Positions 1 through 8,592 of a stretch of 64,000 nt of DNA are shown piece after piece. The stretch is from JBNRMR01 sp050942895 (lineage in GTDB: Bacteria; Bacillota; Clostridia; Christensenellales; UBA1750): assembly GCA_050942895.1 (NCBI GenBank), contig JBMNOE010000011.1, positions 18,620 through 82,619 on the forward strand, in the 5' to 3' direction. The notes beneath the pieces were generated by a model. The model had not been told where the DNA came from. It made no database searches and was given only the letters and a program-made list of their open reading frames with translations. Both the position numbers and the translations under genes were made by a program. Each line of letters starts with the position of its first letter. The stretch's first letter is position 1.

Positions 1-231
1 CAAAGCAAAAATTTATTCCCACCCGAAAGGATTGGGAAACGGGGGTGTTCGGCAAAGAGTAACCGCGGCATGCTCAACGGAATGCCTTGGATCGCCAGGA
101 GTGGCGCGCAGTGGCGGGAATTACCGTCCTGCTATGGGTTGTGGCGGATTGTGTATTCGAGGTTGGCAGCCGACAAAGACGCAGTTATGGTAACGATAAT
201 GCTACATTTGCGCGTTTACCTCCAGGAATGA
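1..231 (+). pseudogene. IS5-family transposase N-terminal fragment
   Basis: Frame 1 is open from the left edge to a TGA at 229-231. Around residues 5-55 it reads LFPPERIGKRG, then MLNGMPWIARSGAQWRELP and YGLWRIVYSR, which is the N-terminal (DUF4096-like) region of IS5-group transposases. After YSR (about base 165) the similarity stops and unrelated residues run to the stop, so the catalytic DDE domain is missing. The true start lies left of the window. I see it as a dead IS remnant at the edge of the accessory island; the family match is from memory. Confidence 0.7.
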
Positions 232-236
232 GAAAA

Positions 237-437
237 GGGCGCTCCCGTATAGGAACGCCCTCGAAAATCAGGTTGTTTTATTCAATTATTGATGTAAATA
301 CTGCTTCTTGATTGCCTTTAAACCCTTGATATTACTTGCTTTTTTCGAAAAATGCTATATCACCACCCGCACCACGATTAGAGCCATCGAATTCGATAGC
401 TCTGATTTCTTTTTCTCTTGTTTTCCTTGATTTTCTC
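237..437 (+). repeat. Island repeat copy A with two hairpins
   Basis: First of four related repeats, all in the same orientation. It has a GGGCG/CGCCC hairpin (237-260), a conserved middle beginning ACTGCTTCTTGATTGCC, and a second hairpin at 380-403 (12-bp stem with one C:A mismatch) followed by GATTTCTTTTTCTC. It lies between the transposase fragment and the HNH gene. It could be a terminator carried by each inserted module, or a recombination site used repeatedly. Confidence 0.7.
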
Positions 438-564
438 GCATATGTTTGGTGTCGGCACTAATCTTTATTATGCTACTTGAAATTAAAAGATCAGCGTGAT
501 ATAATCATACAAATCGATGAGACAATATGAGCTTTTTGGAGAGACATATCGGAGGCGGATTAAG

Positions 565-1539
565 ATGCGCTTATTGACAGTACAAGAAATTTTAAAAGAA
601 ACCGGAATTGCGAGGGCTACCCTATATCGAATGATAGATGAAGGGCTCCCTTTTGAGACGATTGGCGCAAATCGAAAGGTCTTTGAACTGGATAAAGTCA
701 ATTCATTTATTGCAATGCGTAAAAATGCCATAGCTAATGAACTGGTGGTCGGCAATGAATATTTAAATGATGACAGCAGCCGTATTTTTAAATGTAGCAC
801 CCAGGGTGGTATGCGCCGCTCGCATTCAACATTAGCATTGGTGCTTACTTCTCATCATGAGGATCCAAACAATGCGTATATTGATTACTGGCGAGACAAT
901 ATTTTTTACTACACTGGTATGGGTATGGAGGGGGAGCAAGGCCTAACCTATGCTCAAAATAAAACCTTGGCTGAGTCCAATTCAAATGGCATCGTCGTAT
1001 ATTTGTTTGAAGTATTTAGCAATCAAAAATACACCTATCGCGGAATTGCAAAATTGGTCGCTGAGCCATTTCAAAAAGTAGAAATTGATTTCGCCGGAAA
1101 TCCACGCAATGTATGGAAGTTCCCTCTAAAACTAATGAATCATGAGTTGTTAGATAATAGCTTCATAAGAAAAGAGCAGCAAATACTTGAGCGAAGTATT
1201 GCTCCGATATCTGATATTGAGTTGTCAAAAAAAGTTCACTCTTTTGACGGAATTGCTCGTTCAAGAAGGGCGGTAACTAGAACATATGAATACAATTTAT
1301 TTGTTCGCGAATATGTAAATCGTCGCGCTAATGGCCATTGTGAACTCTGTGGAAATCCAGCTCCGTTTTCAATTGGAAACAAACCTTTTTTAAAAACGTA
1401 CCATCTTACTCCTTTATCCCAAGACGGAGCAGACACACCTTCCAATATTTCCGCACTCTGCCCCAACTGCTATGAAAAGCTAAAAATGCTAAGGCCTCAA
1501 AAGGATCTTGAGTTTTTGAAACTGAATAGTTCAAAATAG
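565..1539 (+). CDS. HTH / SRA-like / HNH-type protein, possible defence nuclease
   Basis: A 324-residue protein. I chose the ATG at 565 because GGAGG lies at 551-555, nine bases upstream; an in-frame ATG at 517 has no such site. Residues 1-50 look like an excisionase/MerR-type helix-turn-helix (LLTVQEILKETGIARATLY). The middle contains YYTGMGMEGEQGLTYAQNK and GIVVYLFEV, the pattern of SRA-like modified-base readers next to HNH domains. The C-terminus has the two CxxC pairs of an HNH zinc knuckle (CELC and CPNC) and LTPLSQDGADTPSN. Two usual metal-ligand histidines are tyrosines (TYHL and CPNCY). That domain order suggests a restriction or regulatory role, but activity is doubtful. It is AT-rich compared with the core genes and flanked by repeats A and B. 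Confidence 0.6.
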   Translation: MRLLTVQEILKETGIARATLYRMIDEGLPFETIGANRKVFELDKVNSFIAMRKNAIANELVVGNEYLNDDSSRIFKCSTQGGMRRSHSTLALVLTSHHEDPNNAYIDYWRDNIFYYTGMGMEGEQGLTYAQNKTLAESNSNGIVVYLFEVFSNQKYTYRGIAKLVAEPFQKVEIDFAGNPRNVWKFPLKLMNHELLDNSFIRKEQQILERSIAPISDIELSKKVHSFDGIARSRRAVTRTYEYNLFVREYVNRRANGHCELCGNPAPFSIGNKPFLKTYHLTPLSQDGADTPSNISALCPNCYEKLKMLRPQKDLEFLKLNSSK

Positions 1540-1591
1540 AGCCATATTCTAAGTCTACTTTAATAATTACTTGGAATAAAGAGAGATTACT

Positions 1592-1786
1592 ATTCATGTA
1601 AATACTGCGTCTTGACTGCCTCTAAATCCTTGATATTACTGGCTCTTTTCAAAAAATGCTGTAAGAACACTCGGACCACGATCAGAGTCGTCGAACTTGA
1701 CGGCTCTGATTTCTTTTTCTCTTGTTTCCTTTGAATTCCTCGCTTATGCTACCTCATCTGATGAGTAAATGCTGTAAGAACACTCG
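1592..1786 (+). repeat. Island repeat copy B plus a partial duplicate
   Basis: This copy starts at ATTCATGTAAATACTGCG and carries the variable hairpin at 1683-1708 (10-bp stem with one G-U), followed by ATTTCTTTTTCTC. It lacks the first GGCG hairpin. A 20-base stretch at 1654-1673 recurs exactly at 1767-1786, just before a small CTCGC/GCGAG hairpin, so the copy is partly duplicated. Together with flanking sequence it fills the whole gap between the HNH gene and the convergent ATPase/TOPRIM pair. Confidence 0.65.
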
Positions 1787-1822
1787 CGTCTTAGTGCGAG
1801 TAATGTTAGACTTAAATTTAAC

Positions 1823-2389
1823 CTATATGTTCTTTTTGACAATTGATATACATCGATCTACATATTCATTTAGGTTAGAACAGCGACATGTCTTTACCTT
1901 TTCTTGAAATTCACAGGCGGTCCTAATATCTAGATCTCCATGATTTGTTGGGAATATAAGTATATAATCTTTTTTGCGTTGTACTTCTATTTTCGCTGCT
2001 CTCATAGTAGCTTCTAAATTCGGGTCATTATAAATCGGTACAATGTATTCAAATAACCAATGGTCTTTGAACATTTCTTTCGAAATGAATTTACTCTTTT
2101 GATCAAGCGTACAATCGTCAACATCCATGATTATGAAAAGAGAAAAGCTTAAAAGTTTGCCTTTATTATGCTTCACGTCGTCGAATTCCCGAATAAAATT
2201 TTTAAATGATTTGAACCTGTAGTCGTTCAATATATCCATGACACTAGTGATCTGAATGCTGGTTTTTCCCTTATCTCGCGCAATAATGCCATGCTTTAAT
2301 CTAAGGTTTGACTTAATACTGCTACAAATCCTATATTCGGATTGTCCATGTACGATAGCCATAACCTCCATAGCTACAGGTTCCCTCAT
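1823..2389 (-). CDS. TOPRIM-like protein paired with AAA ATPase
   Basis: A 188-residue protein. Near the N-terminus it has IVHGQSEYRI, with a glutamate after a glycine turn, and about 80 residues later FIIMDVDDC, with an acidic DxDD strand end. That spacing is typical of TOPRIM-fold nuclease partners of AAA ATPases (RloB, AbiL or OLD-like systems). Its ATG overlaps the ATPase stop by four bases (ATGA, 2386-2389), so the two are translationally coupled. In known families the ATPase senses infection and the TOPRIM protein acts as the toxic effector, often on tRNA or DNA. I infer the same here, but the exact family is not certain. Confidence 0.5.
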   Translation of the reverse strand: MREPVAMEVMAIVHGQSEYRICSSIKSNLRLKHGIIARDKGKTSIQITSVMDILNDYRFKSFKNFIREFDDVKHNKGKLLSFSLFIIMDVDDCTLDQKSKFISKEMFKDHWLFEYIVPIYNDPNLEATMRAAKIEVQRKKDYILIFPTNHGDLDIRTACEFQEKVKTCRCSNLNEYVDRCISIVKKNI

Positions 2390-3768
2390 TCTTCGTCACC
2401 ATCCTTATCAACAAAAGATGAAGAATGGCTATTTTCTAAAACATCTTCCACAAGTTCTTGGAAATCAAAATATCCAGTATAAGGAATACCGTCATAATCA
2501 CCTCGCAAATACTTGTTTCGAATATTATTAGTCTTTTGTGTTCGTTCTCTATATTCGGCTACACAATCAATCGTTTTGTTCCCGCTTGCATTTACACGGA
2601 TTATATATGTGTTTTCAGGTGGGAGACTTTCCATGAGTAAAGTATTATGAGTTGTTGCTATAAACTGCCCTTCAAGAGAATCATTTAAGCGCTCAAGAAT
2701 ATTTTTCATAAGCAAATCATGGATGCCGCTATCAATTTCATCAATAAAGACCGATGCCCCCGCAACACCGGCAAAAAGAATAGGAAAAATTTCTAAAAGT
2801 TTTTGAGTACCTGTAGACTCTAGGGAAATGGGAATATCAATTAGATTTCCATCAATTTGCTTTTTGAAATACAGTTCATAAGAAAACTTATTTTCCTCGG
2901 GAGTGAAAACATAATAAGCAGATTTAATATCAGAATATAATTGAGTAAAAAAAGTGTTCAGAGCTGCTTCACATAGTTTAAGTTCTTTACTATTCTGGTT
3001 TTTTACAGAACCTTTATCCAATTGTCGCATAAATTTAAGTGGAATGGAAATCCTTGCTGTTTCACCCCTGCATTGTTTGCACCAAACCGAGAGCTTTCTT
3101 AGCCAATCTATCACTTGCAAAATATTTTTGTTTACTCTAGCTTTAATATATTTATAATTTTTAGTCTGAATTTCATTAAATAGTACGGCCATAAACGTAT
3201 GTTTACCCCAGTATTTTTCAATCTCCTCGTGTAATTCTTTTTTATAATTAATGTCAGAAAAAATAGTAGGGCTTAATGTGGTTTGATTTTTGTTAAGAGA
3301 AAATATTACACCTTCTCGCTCATTAATCTGATAGCGAAGTTCTTCCTTTATGATTTTATGCTCTGAAAGCTCTAAAAAATAGCTGCCATCTGCTCCGTTA
3401 ATTCGAAAACCAAACTTCAATGACATTGGCCGCTCATTCCCAAGCATTTTATAGTCATCAATTAGATCAGAAAGCGTAAAAAATTGCACGCGCAGCATTT
3501 GTTGCAGAAATCGCTCTTGGATGCCCTCGTCTTTCATAGAATCAAGTAAGGTATTATTGAAATCAGGGATGTCTTTTACTTTAAGTTGATTTTTCAAAGT
3601 ATTAAGTGTCTGTAGTAAAAATAGCATCGATGACATAAGGTTGGATTTCCCGGAACCGTTTTCGCCATAAATAAAAGCTACCTTTTTGGGCTCCCTATAT
3701 GCCTTTCTCAGATCAAATGTTATGTCCGAAAAAGATTTGAAATTCTTTAACTCCAAATAAGAAAGCAT
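2386..3768 (-). CDS. AAA15-type ATPase, defence-like (RloA/AbiL-like)
   Basis: A 460-residue protein with the ABC/SMC-like ATPase plan. It starts MLSYLELKNFKSFSD and has Walker A GENGSGKSN at about residues 35-43, a long alpha-helical insert (about 60-310), Walker B SVFIDEIDSGIH, the H-loop FIATTHNTLLME, and a C-terminal RTQKTNNIRNKYLRGDYDG segment seen in ATPases coupled to TOPRIM effectors. AGGAGGTG precedes the ATG. The next gene starts inside its stop codon. In this class the ATPase controls the partner nuclease. No transposase is directly attached; repeats B and C border the pair, so it looks like a single inserted module. Confidence 0.75.
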   Translation of the reverse strand: MLSYLELKNFKSFSDITFDLRKAYREPKKVAFIYGENGSGKSNLMSSMLFLLQTLNTLKNQLKVKDIPDFNNTLLDSMKDEGIQERFLQQMLRVQFFTLSDLIDDYKMLGNERPMSLKFGFRINGADGSYFLELSEHKIIKEELRYQINEREGVIFSLNKNQTTLSPTIFSDINYKKELHEEIEKYWGKHTFMAVLFNEIQTKNYKYIKARVNKNILQVIDWLRKLSVWCKQCRGETARISIPLKFMRQLDKGSVKNQNSKELKLCEAALNTFFTQLYSDIKSAYYVFTPEENKFSYELYFKKQIDGNLIDIPISLESTGTQKLLEIFPILFAGVAGASVFIDEIDSGIHDLLMKNILERLNDSLEGQFIATTHNTLLMESLPPENTYIIRVNASGNKTIDCVAEYRERTQKTNNIRNKYLRGDYDGIPYTGYFDFQELVEDVLENSHSSSFVDKDGDEE

Positions 3769-3968
3769 GTTAACACCTCCGCCTGATATATATTATACCA
3801 CTTTTTTCGGTTAATACCACTGCTTTTAAAGAATTATTTTTAATGAAAGCGCTGTAGCCGCTGTTCACAAATGAGTATCTCCGTGATTTCACTTAATATC
3901 CAGCAAGACGCCAAGTAGATAAAACAATAGTGCCGCACTTTTTCACATCTACATCTAGAGACGAAAAA

Positions 3969-4150
3969 GGCGCTCCGCTGCCGGAACGCCCTTAAAAACA
4001 CCTCTGAATTATTCAGTTTTTAGGGGTAAACACTGCTTCTTGATTGCCCAAAACCCTTAATTTTACGGGCTTTTTTCAATAAATGCTGTAGTACCACTCG
4101 CACCATTGAGAGATCATCGACTTTGGGTTGATGATCTTTCTTTTTCCTTT
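3969..4150 (+). repeat. Island repeat copy C
   Basis: Same plan as copy A: a GGCG/CGCC hairpin (3969-3990), ACTGCTTCTTGATTGCCC, and a variable hairpin at 4111-4137 (11-bp stem with a 5-base loop), followed by TTTCTTTTTCC and TTATTCATGCGGG. The stem sequence differs from A and B but stays paired. It lies between the ATPase start and the small membrane protein gene. Confidence 0.7.
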
Positions 4151-4173
4151 ATTCATGCGGGTTTTCAGCTGGT

Positions 4174-4218
4174 AAGTCCCATAATTTCATTCAAAACTGC
4201 TGTGGAATTATGGGACTT
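4174..4218. repeat. Palindrome AAGTCCCATAATT, first full copy
   Basis: A 16-bp inverted repeat (4174-4189 against 4203-4218) with one T-G pair and a 13-base loop. It directly follows repeat C. The same arms occur at 4758-4800, and a half copy at 4664-4679. There is no T-run, so it is not an ordinary terminator; it could be a protein binding site or a recombination site. Confidence 0.65.
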
Positions 4219-4319
4219 GATCTGATGTAATCTAAATTAGCCTTAGAGGTAATAGAACCGTTATCCATTATGCCAAAAATGAGAGACGCAATATAAACTT
4301 GAATTTACAGGGGGCAACT

Positions 4320-4541
4320 ATGCAAAAGAAAGATAACAAGAAGAAGACTTCTATTATTACCCCGTTTTTATGGGTGTTTACTACGGTAATTTGGACAGTT
4401 ACTGTATATAGAAACATTAACACTGATGGAGTGTCGGGTTATCTGATTGCGTTACAATGTTGTACAATAATAGTATCTTTTGGAGCGGCAATTGCTAATT
4501 TTATCAGATATAAACGTAGCAGGAACAACAAAAGTGAGTGA
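4320..4541 (+). CDS. Small two-helix membrane protein
   Basis: A 73-residue product starting at ATG 4320, chosen for the AGGGGG site at 4309-4314; an in-frame ATG at 4299 lacks one. It has a basic N-terminus (QKKDNKKK), one membrane helix (about residues 12-32, rich in W, T and V), a short polar loop, a second helix (about 41-62) and a basic tail (RYKRSRNNKSE). I do not recognise the family. It sits alone between repeats C and D, so it may be the sole cargo of that module. Small membrane proteins in such islands are sometimes toxins or effectors, but nothing here shows that. Confidence 0.55.
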   Translation: MQKKDNKKKTSIITPFLWVFTTVIWTVTVYRNINTDGVSGYLIALQCCTIIVSFGAAIANFIRYKRSRNNKSE

Positions 4542-4663
4542 CCAACCCAAGTTATATTTTGCTTTATATACAATAAGTCCAGCCTAAAAATGTCAATTAT
4601 ACATTTTTTACGAAAACTACTCATTTGGAACTCTGTAAGCCATTGACATAACTGGATTTTTCC

Positions 4664-4745
4664 AAGTCCCATAATTCCACCCCGACCAGTGAAAGATCGT
4701 CGATTTTTATCGACGGTCTTTCGTTTTCCCTTTATTCATGCGGGT
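4664..4745 (+). repeat. Island repeat copy D (5' truncated)
   Basis: It begins with a half copy of the AAGTCCCATAATT palindrome (4664-4679), then the longest variable hairpin (4691-4722, 14-bp stem with one T-G) and TTTATTCATGCGGG as in copy C. The ACTGCTTCTTG section is missing. It closes the repeat series; the full palindrome follows at 4758. Confidence 0.65.
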
Positions 4746-4757
4746 TTGCGAATGGCG

Positions 4758-4800
4758 AGTCCCATAATTCCATTGCAATGCCTGATGGAATTATGGGACT
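4758..4800. repeat. Palindrome AGTCCCATAATTCCAT, second full copy
   Basis: A perfect 16-bp inverted repeat (4758-4773 against 4785-4800) with an 11-base loop. It sits at the same place behind repeat D as the first palindrome does behind repeat C. A separate 8-bp inverted repeat (GGGCGATG, 4854-4861 and 4891-4898) lies further right, downstream of the SBBP gene. Confidence 0.7.
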
Positions 4801-4945
4801 TGTTTATTATGTTGTTTTTAAGAGAAGATTCAGCCATATTAAATTAACCAAAAGGGCGATGTGCCAGATAAGCATTATTTACAAACTGAGCATCGCCCGA
4901 AAGTCCGATATAAGAATTGAATCTGCATCTCCTTGCACACAAAAA

Positions 4946-7008
4946 CTAAAGCTTCATGATCACCACGGAGGATTTTGCGTACATCGCAAACCGCGTGCGG
5001 TATACAAATGCGTCTGTGAATCCGGATCTGGTGGTTTGAAACGCGCCCAGCGTGACCGGAAAATTGCTTGCTTGCGTACTGCCCGTAATATAAATGCTGC
5101 CGTCCGTACCGATAGCAATACCGTAAGTGTAAGTATTATTATCCCCGCCGATATAGCTTGAAACGGTAAATGCGGTTCCGTCTTCCGATACGATCGTCAG
5201 GAAAGCGGCCCGTTGACCTTGCAGGGCGATAGGGGTTACCCCGGGGGTAGTTGGAAAATTGGATGACCGCATGTAACCGGTTACGCATGCGCGGTTGCCG
5301 GAAGCCAGCGCTATCCCATACCCTGTGTCAGAATCATTGCCGCCTAAATAGGTGCTGTAAACTAGTGCCGAGCCGTCGACCGACAGCTTAAGTACAAAAG
5401 CATCAGCTCCGCCGCCGCCATATGTGCCTTGCGCCGCGCCGGCTGTCACCGGAAAATCCTCGAACGCAGTGCCTGTCACATAGGCGTTTCCTTGCTCGTC
5501 TACGCAGATGCCTTGACCCAAGCCGCCGCCGACAAAGGTGGAATAAACAAGACTGGAACCGTCCGGCGAAAATTTTGTTACAAACCCATCATTATCGCGC
5601 TGTGTGGTTGTCTGAAACGCGCCGGGAGTTACGGGGAAGCCTGCGGATGTGGTGTTTCCCGTGACATATACGTGTCCCGCCGCGTCGATTGCAATTTCGT
5701 ATATATATGTGTCGCTGTTGCTGCCGCTGCCGCCAAGAAACGTGGAATAGATCAGCGCCGTACCGTCCGCAGAGAGCTTTGAGAGAAACCCGTCTCTGGA
5801 TCCGCGCAAAGAAATCTGAAACGCCCCCGACGTGGTGGGGAAATTCGGCGAGGATGTGATCCCGCCCACATAAGCGAAGCCATCCGCATCCACCCGGATA
5901 GAATTACCGGCGTCGTTTCCGCTACCGCCAAGGTAGGTGGAATAAACAAGGCTTGCGCCATCCGGAGAAAATTTGGTGACATAGGCGGCGGAAAATTGAC
6001 CGCCCGGCGCACTGGTCTGAAATGCCCCCGGCGTGGTGGGAAAATTGCGTGCGAATGTAAGCCCGGTAACGTAGGCGTGACCGGAGCTGTCTATCGCAAT
6101 TGAATTGCCATAGCCGTAATCCCCGGCCCCCCAAGATAGGTGGAATAGATTAACCGGCTGCCGTCTGCGCTGAACTTTGTAACAAATGTGGATCTATAGT
6201 CAGGAGGAACTGTTTGAAAAGCACCCGGCGTTACGGGAAAACTTAACGGTGAAAGAGTTACACCGGTAATATAAGCGCAGCCTTCGGCATCTACCGCTAT
6301 GCTCTGGCCACCGTCATTCTCGCTTCCTCCCAAAAGCGTTGCGTAGGGCAACAGGGGGTCGATGATAAGTTCCCGCGCGGGGTCGTAGCTTTCGCCAAGC
6401 CAGAATCCATAGGAAAGCGCTCCGTCCAGGCGGTAACCGCAGGGCACCTCCACACGCCGACCGTCTATCATTTGATAGGCGCCCGGGGCTTCTTCGCGCA
6501 CTTCGCCATAGCAGTGTATCAGCACAAGGCTGCCGTCGTCACTAATGGACAAGCTCTTCGCGCCCTCATAGCTTAGCCGAATGACATCGGGATTTGTTCC
6601 GGGCGCGATGTGCCAGTCAAGCTTTAGTCCCTTTTCCGTGTGCCGCACGGTTAGACTGATGCCCTCCCATACCTCGTTATAGCTTAATTCCCCATAGGTA
6701 GGGATATTGCTTTTCCATTCATCCGGGTTGTTCCCTATAAAATAATTTACCTTTCCCTCGTATGGTTCGGCGCTCTGTACAGATAAATCGGGGTTCGCGT
6801 CCACAAACCCCAGTGACAAAGCGACGCCATGCATCCCGTCTGATTCCTCTCCGGTAACTTCCATGGCGTGTATGATATGTGATTTCATAAAATAAAACCG
6901 TGTATGCTTCGCGGAGGCGGCAAACAGCGCCTCTTTTGGATATTGCCCGTGATTTGGGACAAAGAAAGCCGGGGCTTTCAACGCGCTTTCCTGTGTTTTG
7001 GTTTTCAT
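4946..7008 (-). pseudogene. SBBP beta-propeller surface protein, one frameshift
   Basis: About 687 residues if one base is restored. Residues 1-230 form the N-terminal domain usual before SBBP repeats (VPNHGQYPKEALF; YFIGNNPDEWKSNI; DPLL). About seven SBBP units follow, each reading YSTYLGG then a DxxGxAYVTG-type strand. The frame breaks at a six-C run on the + strand (6127-6132): adding one base gives LGGAGDYGYGNS and the remainder is open to the stop at 4946. I see no signal peptide. Such proteins are typically surface or spore-coat beta-propellers. The cause may be a real mutation, slippage-type switching or an assembly error. The collagen-like gene is its upstream neighbour on the same strand. 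Confidence 0.75.
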
Positions 7009-7045
7009 ATCTGATCTCCTCCTATTTGATATTTTCCTGCGCGGA

Positions 7046-8323
7046 CTAGTCGATGCGCAAGGTTACAACATCTCCCGTTACCAAGGACAAGATCGCTGAA
7101 TCTGAAAACTCACCGACTACATTTCTGGTTGGTACAGAAGTGGAAATCGCCGTCACGCCGTTTACTGCCAAGGACAGGACATTATCTGACGGTTCTGTTA
7201 ATATAATCGTAAATTGTATTTTATAATCGCCGTCTTCCGGAATATTGATTCCACTAGTTTCCGCCGTATGCGTCACATTGACCAAAAGGGCCGTTTTGCA
7301 TAAACACAACATTGTTGCCTGCCTCCGCAGCCCAGTCCGACCCCGAAACAGGCGTATAAACATAGCCATAAGCGAGAATCGGGTTGGGTCCGGTCGGTCC
7401 GGTGTCGCCCTGCGGGCCTGTTTCGCCCTGTGGGCCTGTGGGGCCGATGTCGCCCTGCGGACCGGTGGGACCAATGTCACCCTGTGGGCCGGTGGGACCA
7501 ATGCCGCCCTGCGGTCCGGTGGGGCCGGTAACATTAGGGTTCTCTATTGACACAATAGCCGAACCTTGCGTTACTATGATATCAAGTGTATTGGATTCGA
7601 AGATTAATTCTTCACCAAAGCCAAGAGCGGCTGTTCCTGTAGTACCAATAACATTAAACAGGATTCCACCGGCTTCAAATGTCCCGGTGGGGCCGGTATC
7701 GCCTGTTGGTCCGGTGGGCCCGATGCCTCCCTGTATACCCTGCGGACCTTCCGGACCCTGGCAGCCTTTTGCGCCCTGCGGACCCTCCGGACCTTGTACT
7801 CCGGCAGGGCCTTCCGCACCGATAGCACCAGCCGGTCCGGGTATACCCTGAGGACCCTGAGATCCTTCAGGCCCCGGAATCCCCTGTGGTCCCGCGGGCC
7901 CTGTATTCCCTCTTAAACCAATAGGACCCGGAATCCCCTGTGGACCAGCCGGACCGGGATTTGCACGAGGCCCCATGGGCCCTTGACAACCGGGATCTCC
8001 CTGTGGGCCAATATCTCCGCGAACACCTAGAGGGCCTTGAGGGCCTATCTGTCCCTGAGGGCCACGTGGCCCCGCCGGCCCCGGGCACCCCGGATCTCCT
8101 TTTTCACCTTTTTCACCTTGGGGGCCTCTTTGCCCTCTTGGGCCTTCAGTGCCCATAGGACCAGGTGCTCCCTGAGGGCCGGGGTAGCCTACATCACCCT
8201 TTGGGCCAGGGCATCCCAATCGCCCTTGGGACCGCGCGGACCTTGTGGACCCTGCGGACCTGGAGGGCATATATTAGAGCAACTTGATTGACAATCAAAG
8301 TTGCTATTTTCTTCACTGCGCAT
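7046..8323 (-). pseudogene. Collagen-like exosporium (BclA-type) protein, two frameshifts
   Basis: I chose ATG 8323 (MRSEENSNFDCQSSCSN) because AAGGG lies ten bases upstream. A long Gly-X-Y tract follows, from PPGPQGPQGPRG to GPTGPQGDTGPTGPN, with an interruption of about 35 residues (GGILFNVIGTTGTA...). The C-terminus (VNVTHTAETSGINIPEDGDY ... VTGDVVTLRID) resembles the BclA/TNF-like trimer domain. The frame changes near 8218-8221, and again at the TTTT run 7284-7287, where the conserved FLVNVTHT reading is lost. In Bacillota such proteins form hair-like spore filaments. Two indels in one gene suggest decay, or base-calling error in a repetitive GC-rich gene. Confidence 0.75.
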
Positions 8324-8592
8324 AATTTTGTATCCCTTCTCAGTATACTGGGGCGGACTACCCCCTCTATCCATAATATTCAGCAGAGATAAAACAGTTA
8401 ATATGCCAGCATAATTTCATGATTTACTGCTTCTCAGGGAAAACAGCATAAGTAAAAACAATTTTAATTTTAAAGCTTTAAAAAGAGTCGGTCGATTTAA
8501 TGGTATGGTAAAACACAAGCTATCGAACATATTTAGCTTTTTACGCAAAACACCCGAAATCTGATAGAATACTTTAAGCGAGGTGTTTTGTA

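Noticed and set aside
87..311. 74-codon + strand frame at the left edge
   Set aside because: Wrong frame relative to the IS5 transposase fragment and runs into repeat A; no start signal.
231..4800. Classic integron with attC sites
   Set aside because: No integron integrase and no RYYYAAC/GTTRRRY cores in the repeats; only the cassette-like layout is similar.
7384..7851. Pro/Gly-rich + strand frame in the collagen-like gene
   Set aside because: Reverse complement of Gly-X-Y repeats always gives such frames; no ribosome site.
7380..8290. Possible CRISPR array
   Set aside because: Periodicity is nine bases from Gly-X-Y codons, without unique spacers.
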